Positions 16,928-24,879 of a DNA stretch of 64,000 bases are shown here, piece after piece (within the stretch, counting starts at the first letter, position 1; each line of letters begins with the position of its first letter). The notes under the pieces were generated by a model. The model was not told the DNA's origin and searched no databases. It was given only the letters and a program-made list of their open reading frames with translations. Location of the stretch: positions 6,815-70,814 of the forward strand of contig NZ_MUYM01000028.1 of the NCBI RefSeq assembly GCF_002150765.1. Reading direction: 5' to 3'. The translations under genes were made by a program, and so were the position numbers. This stretch comes from Lentzea kentuckyensis. Lineage in GTDB: Bacteria; Actinomycetota; Actinomycetes; Mycobacteriales; Pseudonocardiaceae.

Positions 16928-17896
16928 GTGAGCGAAAACCCTGAACGAACGCATGGCCGGTCGAAGGCGCGCGCCGCGGCGTACTTCTGCTGCGCCGTCG
17001 CCGGTTTCGTGCTGATCCTCGCGGTCGTGGTGGCGTTGGCGATCACGACCGACTGGCTGGGCGGTGGTGCCCTTTACTTCGTCGGCCTCGTCGCGGCTCA
17101 CCTGATCTGCCAGCCGATCGGCAGGCATGTCGTCGTCAGGTGCTGGGTCGGGTTCAAGCGGAACACCTCGGCAGACGGATGGTCCGCACTCCAGGCCGAT
17201 CCCCGTCGTCCCGTGCTCTACCTGCGCTCGTTCCTGATCGACGATCTGCTGGCGCGCACCGGTGAGACTGCGATGGACTACTTCCGGACCGAGGAGGAGC
17301 GGCTCGCCCGTGCGTTCGCCAGGATCGGACCGCTGGTGGCGATCGGGCGGCCCGGCGAGCCACTTCCACCGGCCGGTGCGCCTCGTGTCTACGTCGGCGA
17401 CGACTGGCAGGAGACGGTGCGTGAGCTCCTCGACCGCTCCCAGCTGGTCCTCATCGGCGCAGGCCGGGGTGAGGGGCTGCGCTGGGAGCTCGACCAGGTC
17501 AGAGCAACCGTCGACCCGCGCCGCGTCGTGGTCCTGCTCCCGTTCGGGAACTGGGAGTACGACAACTTCCGCTCCGACGTGGCCGACCTGTTCCCGCACC
17601 CGCTGCCAGACCTCGCGCCGCTGCCCGATGCCGACGACCACACGGTCCGAGCAGCACTGCACTTCCGCGAGGACTGGACCGCGGAACAGGTCCGCCTCAG
17701 CACCGATCGCGCCACCAGCCTCGAGATGGCGCTGCTGCAGCAGCTCGCACCCGTCTTCGCGCACCTGGACGACACCCGTGCACCGACCAGGCTGCAACGG
17801 CAACGCGACCTGAGGTGGCTGGCGCTGAGCTTGGCGGGTCTCGTTCTCGTGCTGTCCGCGGTGTGGGGACTCCTGCGCGTCTTCGTGCTGCGCTGA
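16928..17896 (+). CDS. Membrane protein with cytosolic TIR/SLOG-like domain
   Basis: 322 residues. Two N-terminal membrane helices (YFCCAVAGFVLILAVVVALA and ALYFVGLVAAHLICQPIG), a cytosolic alpha/beta domain (about 85-280) and a C-terminal helix (LALSLAGLVLVLSAVWGLL). The cytosolic part has VLYLRSFLIDD, AIGRPGEPLPPAGAPRVYVG, SQLVLIGAGRGEGLRWELDQ and RRVVVLLPFG. This pattern is widespread in uncharacterised bacterial membrane proteins and looks nucleotide-binding or TIR-like; the fold assignment is inference. GTG 16928 is chosen because sequence before VSENPERTHGR belongs to the truncated hydrolase. Confidence 0.6.
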   Translation: MSENPERTHGRSKARAAAYFCCAVAGFVLILAVVVALAITTDWLGGGALYFVGLVAAHLICQPIGRHVVVRCWVGFKRNTSADGWSALQADPRRPVLYLRSFLIDDLLARTGETAMDYFRTEEERLARAFARIGPLVAIGRPGEPLPPAGAPRVYVGDDWQETVRELLDRSQLVLIGAGRGEGLRWELDQVRATVDPRRVVVLLPFGNWEYDNFRSDVADLFPHPLPDLAPLPDADDHTVRAALHFREDWTAEQVRLSTDRATSLEMALLQQLAPVFAHLDDTRAPTRLQRQRDLRWLALSLAGLVLVLSAVWGLLRVFVLR

Positions 17897-17914
17897 GGCC
17901 GGGACCAAGGCGGT

Positions 17915-18300
17915 CCCGTCACTTCCGGCCCGGACAGCAGTTCGGTGAGGAAGTAGCTGTCGACAGGCGGAATTTCTCCCCTGTCGATGGCACTCTCGAA
18001 CCGCTGGCGGGCGGCGGCGAACTGCTGGTCGTCGGCAGCGCGCATCGCCTCGGCCAGATCCGTGTTCGCCGTGGCCGTGACGGTGGCCTGCAGCATGGCG
18101 CGGCCGACCGAGCTCGACGGCCGCTCGGCCAGCGCCACCAGGAAGTCGACCGGATCAGGGCGGAGATCGCCGGAGTCGTGCAGAGGCGCGGAGTCCTCCG
18201 CGTACTGCAGCAACGCGTCTTTGACGAGCTCGGCGCGGTCCGGCCGGTTGCGGTGGACGCTGTTCCTGTTGACGCCGGCGAGCCCCTTCATGCCCTGCCC
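17915..18300 (-). pseudogene. TetR-family regulator remnant
   Basis: The minus-strand reading MKGLAGVNRNSVHRNRPDRA, followed by ELVKDALLQYAEDSAPLHDS, VDFLVALAERPSSSVGRAML and AAARQRFESAIDRGEIPPVD, is the end of a TetR HTH plus most of its ligand-binding domain. The first half of the HTH is missing or frameshifted (VSRQTISTITDKVIEG lies upstream in another frame). The C-terminus is cut at about 17920, next to the stop of the convergent membrane-protein gene. Confidence 0.7.
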
Positions 18301-18509
18301 GATCAGCTCGAAGTGCTGTTTCTCGACCCTCGATCACCTTGTCGGTGATGGTGGAGATGGTCTGGCGCGACACCCGGGGAATCGTCGCCTGACTCGACTC
18401 CCCACCGCAGTGTCCGAACCTGACCCGCCGGCCGAACGGCCAGATGACCGGACACGGCGGCCGACCACTTCGCACGCGGATCCTTGGCGCAGCGGTGCCC
18501 GCAGGGTGC

Positions 18510-18998
18510 TCACGAACCCGAGGCGATGCGCGCGATGCGTGGTCCCGCAATGAACACGTAGTCGCGCACGTTGAGCACCACAGAGCGGTCAAGCCTGGCG
18601 GCGTTGAAGTAGATGACCTCGTGGTCGAGCAGGCCCACGTCCACCACGACGTCAAGCCTGTCGTGCAGCGGGAACGGCGGGATGGAGCCCACCGCGGCCC
18701 CGCCGTACTCCTCAGCGAGATCCGGGGGAGCGAGGCTCGCGTCCTTGCGCCGGTAGAGCCGCTTCAACGCCTTGAGATCGACCTTGCGGTGGCCCTCGAC
18801 CACGGCCAGCACGAACCGGGACGCGCCTGCCTTGGTGCGGACCTCGGTCACCAGGCACTTGGCCGCCGCGTGCAGGTCGTGGCCACGGGTTCGGCTCGCC
18901 CGTTCCGTGTTGCCCTCCGGTGCGTGGCGCAGGACCGTGTACGGCACGCCGTGCGCGTCCAGCAGGCGCAGGATCGTGGCGAAACCGTCAGTACTCAC
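18510..18998 (-). CDS. YbaK/EbsC-type aminoacyl-tRNA deacylase
   Basis: 162 residues spanning the whole YbaK/ProXp trans-editing fold (VPYTVLRHAPEGNTERASRT; AAKCLVTEVRTKAGASRFVL; the loop GGAAVGSIPPFPLHDRLDVV; a C-terminal FNAARLDRSVVLNVRDYV). Such enzymes hydrolyse mischarged aminoacyl-tRNAs, often Pro-tRNA carrying Ala or Cys. It is the last gene of the NRPS operon, overlapping its neighbour by 11 bases. It may therefore protect against misacylation by a pathway amino acid, or act as a thioesterase-like editor. The role is inferred from context. Confidence 0.85.
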   Translation of the reverse strand: MSTDGFATILRLLDAHGVPYTVLRHAPEGNTERASRTRGHDLHAAAKCLVTEVRTKAGASRFVLAVVEGHRKVDLKALKRLYRRKDASLAPPDLAEEYGGAAVGSIPPFPLHDRLDVVVDVGLLDHEVIYFNAARLDRSVVLNVRDYVFIAGPRIARIASGS

Positions 18999-19353
18999 AC
19001 TCCACCTTGTTCATCGCGCACACCACGTCGTCGAAGACCTCTTCCAGCCCCATCAACACGTCCACGTCGCCGGCCGCCGTGATCAGGCCCGCGCGAAACG
19101 CCTCGCCCGGCATCAGCTCGCGCTGTGCCATCCGGACGGCGGTCTCGTAGGTGTAGCTGAGCGAGGCGTCCGGGGAGGTCGCTTCGCCCGGTGACAGCAC
19201 GACCTTCTCGACGCCCACGTTCAGGGTGAGCGGGGGAGCGGAGGTGATGTTCAGCTGCAGCAAGCAGGAACGGTCCGGCAGCTCGTCCACCAGGTCGTCC
19301 TCGACGATCCGTGACGTGACCGCTTGTGTCCACTCCGGACTGAGAAACCGCAT
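18988..19353 (-). CDS. SCP2-like domain protein
   Basis: 121 residues, MRFLSPEWTQAVTSRIVEDD..., with SCLLQLNITSAPPLTLNVGV, SYTYETAVRMAQRELMPGEAF and LITAAGDVDVLMGLEEVFDD. The pattern (LSPEW start, substrate-cavity strands, Q/A-F-x-xGxIxxxGD motif) is that of stand-alone sterol-carrier-protein-2-like proteins. They bind hydrophobic ligands, so a carrier or chaperone role for a lipophilic intermediate is possible. It lies 7 bases behind the glycosyltransferase and overlaps the deacylase. Confidence 0.7.
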   Translation of the reverse strand: MRFLSPEWTQAVTSRIVEDDLVDELPDRSCLLQLNITSAPPLTLNVGVEKVVLSPGEATSPDASLSYTYETAVRMAQRELMPGEAFRAGLITAAGDVDVLMGLEEVFDDVVCAMNKVECEY

Positions 19354-19360
19354 GGAAACC

Positions 19361-20731
19361 TCACAGGTATCGCGATATCACGGACAGTATTGATTCGGCC
19401 TGCCTGCGAACGGAGTGGTGCTCGCGGACGTAGGCGCTCGCGGCCTCGCCCTTGCCCTCACCCGAACGCCAGGCGTCGTGGGCGGCGCGCAGTTGCTCGG
19501 CCGCGTGGTCCTCGTCGACCAGCCAGTAGTCGCCCGCCGGGCCGTAGTTGCCCACGAAGTCGGCCACGAACTCCTCGCCGGGCGCGTCGGCTGGAACCTT
19601 GACCGGACAGCGGATCGGCCACGCCCACGCGTCGTCCAAATAGTCGATCATGCCGGAGTTGTGGGCGCACACCAGTTCCATGCCGCACGCCATGGCCTCC
19701 AGCGGCGGCAGGCCGACGCCCTCGCCCTTGGACGGCCACAGGAAGCAGTCGTGCGACTGGTACGACTCCAGCACCCGGCCGGGGTCGCCGTCCGACCTGA
19801 CGACGTTCACCCGCGGGTCGGAACGAGCCGCGGTCTTGATGTCGTGGCCCAGTTTGCCGCGGTTCAGGATGGTGAGTTCCCAGTCCGGTGAACCGCCGCT
19901 CGCCGCCTGGAAGACGCGGATCGCGGCGACCACGTTCTTACGCGGGGTGAGCGCGCCGATGATCAGCACCCGGAACCGGGGACCGGGCGGATGCGCGACG
20001 GGTGTGAACACGTCCGTGTCGATCCCGGAGGTCAGCACGGACATCGGGATCGTCACACCCGCCTTCTTCCAGTTGTCGTACTGGAAGCTCGACGTGACGA
20101 TCAGATGCGTGCACTCGTTGACCCACGACGCGAAGCACGGCGGGACAGAGTCGGTGTCGTGCTGGGTGACAGCGATCTTGATCGGGGACGGGTTCTCCCG
20201 CAGCACCGGGTCGAACGGCGTGGTCATCGCGACCGCGATGCGCGCGGGCGATGCGGTGGAGGCGGCCGCACGCACGACGAAGTCGTCGACGTATAGGCAT
20301 TCGGCCTGGTAGCTGGCCGCGTGCTGGTACTGGCTCGGGTGCAGTCGCGCCTCAACGCCCAGCTGGCACAGGCCGCGCCACATGTCCAGCGCCTGGCGGC
20401 CGTAGCCGCGCACTCCGTCGATCGGGCCCCACCAGTCGATCAACGGACGCTGGTCGGATGTTCTGGTCGGCAGCTCCTCGGCGATGTCCGACAGGTCGAC
20501 GTGCAGGTTGTGGTCGTCGGACCGGTGCGCCAGCGCTTCGGTCGTCACCTTGGTCCAGGTTCCTGGTGGCAGCCGCTGACCGTCCAAAGTGGTCTCGTCC
20601 GCGTTGCGGTTGAGCACGGCGACAGTGCGTCCCGGCGGCAGGCCGGTGAACTCCAGGCCGTCGCCGAACTTCGACTCGTGTTGCCGCCAACCCAGACGTG
20701 GGCGGTCCCAGTAGTACCAGAGCGTCGTCAT
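19361..20731 (-). CDS. GT4-type glycosyltransferase
   Basis: 456 residues. The C-terminal Rossmann domain has VLIIGALTPRKNVVAAIRVF and the donor-binding motif KGEGVGLPPLEAMACGMELV. The N-terminal domain includes the acceptor-side segment WWGPIDGVRGYGRQALDMWR. The first ~90 residues (YYWDRPRLGWRQHESKFGDG...) are an unusual extension that I do not recognise. A retaining GT-B enzyme is expected, probably glycosylating the peptide product. ATG 20731 overlaps the E2 stop (ATGA). Longer upstream ORF sequence is out of frame with E2 and not part of this gene. Confidence 0.85.
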   Translation of the reverse strand: MTTLWYYWDRPRLGWRQHESKFGDGLEFTGLPPGRTVAVLNRNADETTLDGQRLPPGTWTKVTTEALAHRSDDHNLHVDLSDIAEELPTRTSDQRPLIDWWGPIDGVRGYGRQALDMWRGLCQLGVEARLHPSQYQHAASYQAECLYVDDFVVRAAASTASPARIAVAMTTPFDPVLRENPSPIKIAVTQHDTDSVPPCFASWVNECTHLIVTSSFQYDNWKKAGVTIPMSVLTSGIDTDVFTPVAHPPGPRFRVLIIGALTPRKNVVAAIRVFQAASGGSPDWELTILNRGKLGHDIKTAARSDPRVNVVRSDGDPGRVLESYQSHDCFLWPSKGEGVGLPPLEAMACGMELVCAHNSGMIDYLDDAWAWPIRCPVKVPADAPGEEFVADFVGNYGPAGDYWLVDEDHAAEQLRAAHDAWRSGEGKGEAASAYVREHHSVRRQAESILSVISRYL

Positions 20732-21765
20732 GTCTGCTCCTGTCCGTAGCCGGTGACGAGGTGGCGGCAGCGGTTGAGGAACTGGCTCACCTCGCGTCCG
20801 GTGGTCACGCGATGGTCGAACGTGGCGGTCACGCAGATCGGCGCGCCGGGCAGCGTCCGGTCGCCGCCGAGACCGATGGCCAGCGCCTGACCGTGGTTGA
20901 GCAACGGCTGAAACGACAGGACGTCCTCCATGGACAGGTCGCTGATCGTCACGCCGCCGCCGGTCACGTCGGACACGGCCAGCTCGTCGTTGAGGTAACG
21001 GGAGACCAGTTCTCCCAGCCGTCGCTCGGTCGCGTCCAGGTCGAGCTGGTCGGCCTCGTGCACCACGCCGACCTTGAGCGAGTCGTCCAGGTCGATGGCG
21101 ACGCCGACGTCGATCGACTCGTGTGTTCGGATCCCGTTGTCGAACCAGGAGTTCAGGTTCGGGAACTCGGTCAGCGCGGACGCCACGGCCCGCACCACGG
21201 TCGCCAGCAGCCGCACCGACGGCACGGTGGCCTTCGCCGCGAACTCGCGCACACCGGCGCCGTCGAACTGGACCGAGATGGCCGCGTTCAGGACGTTGGC
21301 CTCGGCGAGCCGCCGCACCTCCAGTTCCTTGGCCCGGCTCAACGGTTCTGCCGAGCCGGCCGACTGAACGTCCCGCAGCGTCACCACCGGCTGGCCGGCG
21401 AACTGCGAGAGCTCCACACCGTGTTCCTGTGCGTAGCGCAAGGCGGCAGGGGACACCCGTTGCCCGTCGGCTTTCGGGGCAGGTTCGGTTTCCTGAACCC
21501 GCCGCGCCCGCGCGTCGGCCAGCTCGGTCTCGTCGGCGCACACGTAGGCGACGACCTCGCCCACGCGGGCCTCGTGCCGCAATGCGACGGCGGGCACGAC
21601 GAACCCCGCCGACGGGGCCTGGATCTCCACGGTCACCTTGGAGGTCTCCACCTCCAGCAGCGTGTCGCCCTCGTCGACCCGCTGGCCGTCCTCGACGAAC
21701 CAGCCGAGCACGACCGCGGACTCGTCGTTCGCGCCTTCCTGTTCCAGCTTGATCTCCGTGATCAC
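20728..21765 (-). CDS. 2-oxoacid dehydrogenase-type E2 acyltransferase
   Basis: 345 residues. Lipoyl domain 1-80 with Lys43 in EVETSKVTVEI. Short E3-binding-like segment about 104-125 (RVSPAALRYAQEHGVELSQF). CAT-like catalytic domain about 150-345. The catalytic motif is FDHRVTTGREV: the His (318) is present, but the Asp normally found four residues later (HRxxDG) is Thr322. It pairs with the fused E1 immediately upstream (4-base overlap), probably moving a two-carbon or alpha-keto-derived acyl group. The missing Asp suggests an altered acceptor or weaker CoA chemistry (inference). No E3 is present in the window. Confidence 0.85.
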   Translation of the reverse strand: MITEIKLEQEGANDESAVVLGWFVEDGQRVDEGDTLLEVETSKVTVEIQAPSAGFVVPAVALRHEARVGEVVAYVCADETELADARARRVQETEPAPKADGQRVSPAALRYAQEHGVELSQFAGQPVVTLRDVQSAGSAEPLSRAKELEVRRLAEANVLNAAISVQFDGAGVREFAAKATVPSVRLLATVVRAVASALTEFPNLNSWFDNGIRTHESIDVGVAIDLDDSLKVGVVHEADQLDLDATERRLGELVSRYLNDELAVSDVTGGGVTISDLSMEDVLSFQPLLNHGQALAIGLGGDRTLPGAPICVTATFDHRVTTGREVSQFLNRCRHLVTGYGQEQT

Positions 21766-23735
21766 GACTCACCCACCACCTCGAGTGCGGCCAGCACGAT
21801 GTCGCCGGGTTCGGGGAACACGTCGCGCTCCAGCTCCTTCGCCGCCGGGATCGGCGTCTCCTTCGGCACCACCCTGCGCGCGGGCAGGGCGCCGGCCTCC
21901 TCGACGAGCTGCGCCAGCAGCTCCGAGCCGAAGCCCGCGAAGCCCGGCCCCTCCTCGGCCACGACGACACCGCGTCCAGCGGTCAGCACGTCGAGCAATC
22001 TGCGCCACCGCAACGGGTAGATCTGCGTAGGGCACAGCACCTGCGCCAGCACGTCGTGCTCGGTGAACAGCAGGTCGGCCGCCGCGAGCAGGTAGTCGGC
22101 CATGCCGCCGTAGCCGACGAGAGTGACGTCGGCGCGACCGCCCGCCGACACGCGTGCGACCGGGAAGTCCTCTTCGGACAGTTCGAGCGTGAACCCGTGC
22201 GGCACGGTCTCGCCCAGCCTGCGGCCGTACAGGAGCTTGTTCTCCAGGAACACGGTCGGCCCGTGGCCGCCGCGGCACAGCGCGGCGATCAGCGAACCCG
22301 GATCCACCAGGCTGTTGGACGCCACGACCCGCAGTCCCGGCGTGCCGACGAACAGCCGGTCCAACGTCTGGCTGTGGGTCGGGCCGTACCCGCGCCGCCC
22401 TCCCATCGGGGTGCGGACCACCACGTCCACCGGGTCGGCACCGGGGCCGCGCAGGAACGCGATCTTGCTGGCCTGATTGACCAGCTGGTCGGTCGCCAGC
22501 GTCATGAAGTCGCCGAACATGATCTCGACGAACGACCTCATGCCGCACATGGCGAGACCCGTGCCGATGCCGGTGATCGCGGCCTCCGAGATCGGCGTGT
22601 TCAGGACCTTGTCCGGATGGTCGTCCGACAGGCCCCTGGTGACCTTGAACGCGCCACCGTACGGCGCCTTGATGTCCTCTCCCAGCAGGATCGTGTCCGG
22701 GTTCGCCCGCATGCCCGCCGCGAGGGCTTCGTGCAGCGAGTCGACGAACCGCGGGCCGTCGAGCCGCACGGCTCGCAGCCGCAGCGGGGGATCGTCGTCG
22801 ATTTCGGGGTGCGGAAGGGGATTGGGCGACCTGCGTGCGTCGGCGGTCGCCGAGTCCACGACCCGCCGCACGTCCGCGACCATGCCGGCGACACCGGGTT
22901 CGTCCGAGGCGACGATGCGGTTGAGCGGGTCGTGCTCCTCGAACCGCGCGACCTCCTCCTCGCTGCGGTCGTCATCGCCCTTGGAGTGCGCCCGCAGCCG
23001 GTACGTCGACACCTTGAGGAAGAACGGTGCGCCCGCGCGGACGTGCTCGACCGCCTGGCCCGCGGTGTGCCACAGGTGTTCCCACTGCCAGGTGTTCGCC
23101 GACGCGGTCTCGACGCCGAACGCCGAGGCGCGCGCGACGATGTCACCGGCGAGCACCTCGGGCTGCTGGGTCGACTGCGCGTATCCGTTGTCCTCCAGCA
23201 CGAACAGGATCGGCAGACGCCACAACGCGGCGATGTTGAGCACCTCGTACAGAACACCCTCGCCGAGCGTCCCGTCGCCGATGAACGCCACCGCGATCCG
23301 GTCGTCGCCGCGGAGCTTGCCCGCGAGCGCGGTACCCGCCGCGATCGGCAGGCAGCCACCGAGGATCCCGGTCGACAGAAACCCTTCCCGGCACAGGTGC
23401 TGGCTGCCGCCACGGCCTCCGCAGGTGCCCGCCGAGCGCCCCATCACCTCGGCGATGAGCCCGAGCACGTCGCCGGTCGCCGCCAGGTAGTGGCCGTGAC
23501 AACGGTGGTTGGAGAACACCGCGTCACCCTCGCGCAGGTGGTCACCGATCACGGCCGCGCTGAACTCCTGACCGATGCACGTGTGCACCGTGCCGGACAG
23601 GGTGCCCTCCGCGAACAGCTCCAGCAGGCGTTCCTCGACGGCCCTGATCAGCAGGGCGGTGCGGATGATCCGGGCCCGTTCCGGCGCGGGCGGCCCGAGT
23701 GCGCCCGGATCAGTGCGGATGGTGACACTGGACAT
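21762..23735 (-). CDS. Fused E1 alpha-beta thiamine-diphosphate dehydrogenase
   Basis: 657 residues with both E1 subunits in one chain. The alpha half (about 20-320) has IGQEFSAAVIGDHL and the ThDP/Mg motif GDGTLGEGVLYEVLNIA (153 onward), with EDNGYAQST. The beta half (about 328-657) has ILLGEDIKAPYGGAFKVTRG, FGDFMTLATDQLVNQASKIA and LCPTQIYPL. It decarboxylates an alpha-keto acid, or takes a two-carbon unit from a ketose, and passes acyl to the E2 lipoyl arm. From memory, fused E1/E2 pairs in naphthyridinomycin-type pathways load a glycolyl unit onto a carrier protein. A similar starter or extender role is my inference here. Confidence 0.85.
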   Translation of the reverse strand: MSSVTIRTDPGALGPPAPERARIIRTALLIRAVEERLLELFAEGTLSGTVHTCIGQEFSAAVIGDHLREGDAVFSNHRCHGHYLAATGDVLGLIAEVMGRSAGTCGGRGGSQHLCREGFLSTGILGGCLPIAAGTALAGKLRGDDRIAVAFIGDGTLGEGVLYEVLNIAALWRLPILFVLEDNGYAQSTQQPEVLAGDIVARASAFGVETASANTWQWEHLWHTAGQAVEHVRAGAPFFLKVSTYRLRAHSKGDDDRSEEEVARFEEHDPLNRIVASDEPGVAGMVADVRRVVDSATADARRSPNPLPHPEIDDDPPLRLRAVRLDGPRFVDSLHEALAAGMRANPDTILLGEDIKAPYGGAFKVTRGLSDDHPDKVLNTPISEAAITGIGTGLAMCGMRSFVEIMFGDFMTLATDQLVNQASKIAFLRGPGADPVDVVVRTPMGGRRGYGPTHSQTLDRLFVGTPGLRVVASNSLVDPGSLIAALCRGGHGPTVFLENKLLYGRRLGETVPHGFTLELSEEDFPVARVSAGGRADVTLVGYGGMADYLLAAADLLFTEHDVLAQVLCPTQIYPLRWRRLLDVLTAGRGVVVAEEGPGFAGFGSELLAQLVEEAGALPARRVVPKETPIPAAKELERDVFPEPGDIVLAALEVVGES

Positions 23736-23741
23736 CCGCGA

Positions 23742-23963
23742 TCACGCCGTTCCCGTGGCACGTGCCATCCGTTCGCGCAGCCCGCGTGGCCGCATGTCGG
23801 TCCACACCTCGTCGATGTGCGCGAGACACTCCTCACGCGACCCGCTCGGTCCGTTCACCCGCCAGCCGCTCGGCAGTTCCGTGCCCTGCGGCCAGATCGA
23901 GTACTGCTCCTCGTCGTTCATCACGACCTGGTACGTGCCCACAGCGGACTCTCCTTTCGTCAT
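23742..23963 (-). CDS. MbtH-like protein
   Basis: 73 residues carrying the family signature NDEEQYSIWP, LPSGWRVNGPSGSREECLAH and IDEVWTDMRPRGLRERM. MbtH-like proteins bind adenylation domains and are needed for their folding or activity. This one should serve some of the five A domains of the cluster. The ATG at 23963 overlaps the hydroxylase stop by 4 bases. The E1 gene starts 6 bases after its stop. Confidence 0.95.
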   Translation of the reverse strand: MTKGESAVGTYQVVMNDEEQYSIWPQGTELPSGWRVNGPSGSREECLAHIDEVWTDMRPRGLRERMARATGTA

Positions 23964-24877
23964 GACGTGGTCGCCTCGGCCATGGCGACGAGCACCTTGC
24001 GCGGCGGCGTGTAGGAACGTCGGCCGTGTGCGGCGAGCAGGTTGTCCACCAGCAGCACGTCGCCGTCGCACCACGCGACGTCGACCATCTCCGCGTCGTA
24101 GGCGGCGCGGACCTCGTCGAGGTGCTCGACGGGGATGTCGCCGCCGTCGCCGAAGAACGCGTTGCGCGGCAGGCCGTCCTGGCCGAACAGCAGCGTCAAC
24201 GCCTCCCGCGTCTCCTCGTCCAGCGCGGAGGGGTGGAAGAGGTGCGCCTGGTTGAACCAGACGTGCTCGCCGGTCGCGGGATGCGTGGCGACCGCCGGGC
24301 AGACCTGGCTGGTGCGCAACAGGTCGCCGTCCCAGCGGAAGTCGATGTCCGCCTCGCGACAGAACTTCTCCACGTTCGCGCGGTCCTCGGTCTGGAAGAC
24401 CTCCTGCCAGGGCAGGTCCATGCCCGCGCCGTAGTTGCGGACGTAGCGCACACCCCGTCGTGCGAACTGGTCCCGGATCTCCGGATCGACGCGCCGGTAC
24501 ACCTTGCGGCTGTCCGCCAGCGGCGTCGCCCCGCCCGCCGCCGCGGCCTGCTGGCAGTAGAACCACAGCTTCGCCGGCCACGTGCGCGAGTAGGAGTTCT
24601 CGTTGTGCATCGGGATCTGCTCGTCCGGCGGGTACTCCGTGGACGTGTAGACGCCCGTTTCGGCCTGTTTGCGCGGCGTCGATCGGTAGGTGTAGTCGAG
24701 CAGGTCCGGTGTGTACGACCGGGCCACGTCGCGGAAGCCCGACGGGTCGTTCACGTCGAAGCCGCGGAACAGCAGCGCGCCGGCCTCGTGCAACTTCGCG
24801 AGCAGCGCGTCGTGGTCGCGGCGCAGTCGTTCCGCGAGATCGGTTGTGTCGTCCGGTGTCAGCAGATACGGCAACAT
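23960..24877 (-). CDS. SyrP-like Fe(II)/2-oxoglutarate hydroxylase (TauD family)
   Basis: 305 residues. GALLFRGFDV begins the jelly roll. The iron ligands are His91 and Glu93 in PMHNENSYS plus the distal His284 in DNLLAAHGRRSY, and Arg293 (PPRK) should bind 2-oxoglutarate. The HxE variant and the YTSTEYPPDEQIPMHNEN context resemble clavaminate-synthase/SyrP-type enzymes. SyrP hydroxylates the beta carbon of Asp while it is attached to a T domain. Two A-T proteins in this cluster carry an Asn/Asp-like code, so beta-hydroxylation of carrier-bound Asx is the leading hypothesis. Confidence 0.85.
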   Translation of the reverse strand: MLPYLLTPDDTTDLAERLRRDHDALLAKLHEAGALLFRGFDVNDPSGFRDVARSYTPDLLDYTYRSTPRKQAETGVYTSTEYPPDEQIPMHNENSYSRTWPAKLWFYCQQAAAAGGATPLADSRKVYRRVDPEIRDQFARRGVRYVRNYGAGMDLPWQEVFQTEDRANVEKFCREADIDFRWDGDLLRTSQVCPAVATHPATGEHVWFNQAHLFHPSALDEETREALTLLFGQDGLPRNAFFGDGGDIPVEHLDEVRAAYDAEMVDVAWCDGDVLLVDNLLAAHGRRSYTPPRKVLVAMAEATTS

Positions 24878-24879
24878 GT

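Noticed and set aside
16607-17896. A single 429-residue fusion of serine hydrolase and membrane protein
   Set aside because: The hydrolase part stops before its catalytic motif and the linking sequence is not protein-like; truncation plus a separate gene fits better.
20732-21970. N-terminal extension of the glycosyltransferase ORF into the E2 region
   Set aside because: It is the wrong frame of the E2 gene; the conserved GT sequence starts at ATG 20731 with a 4-base overlap.
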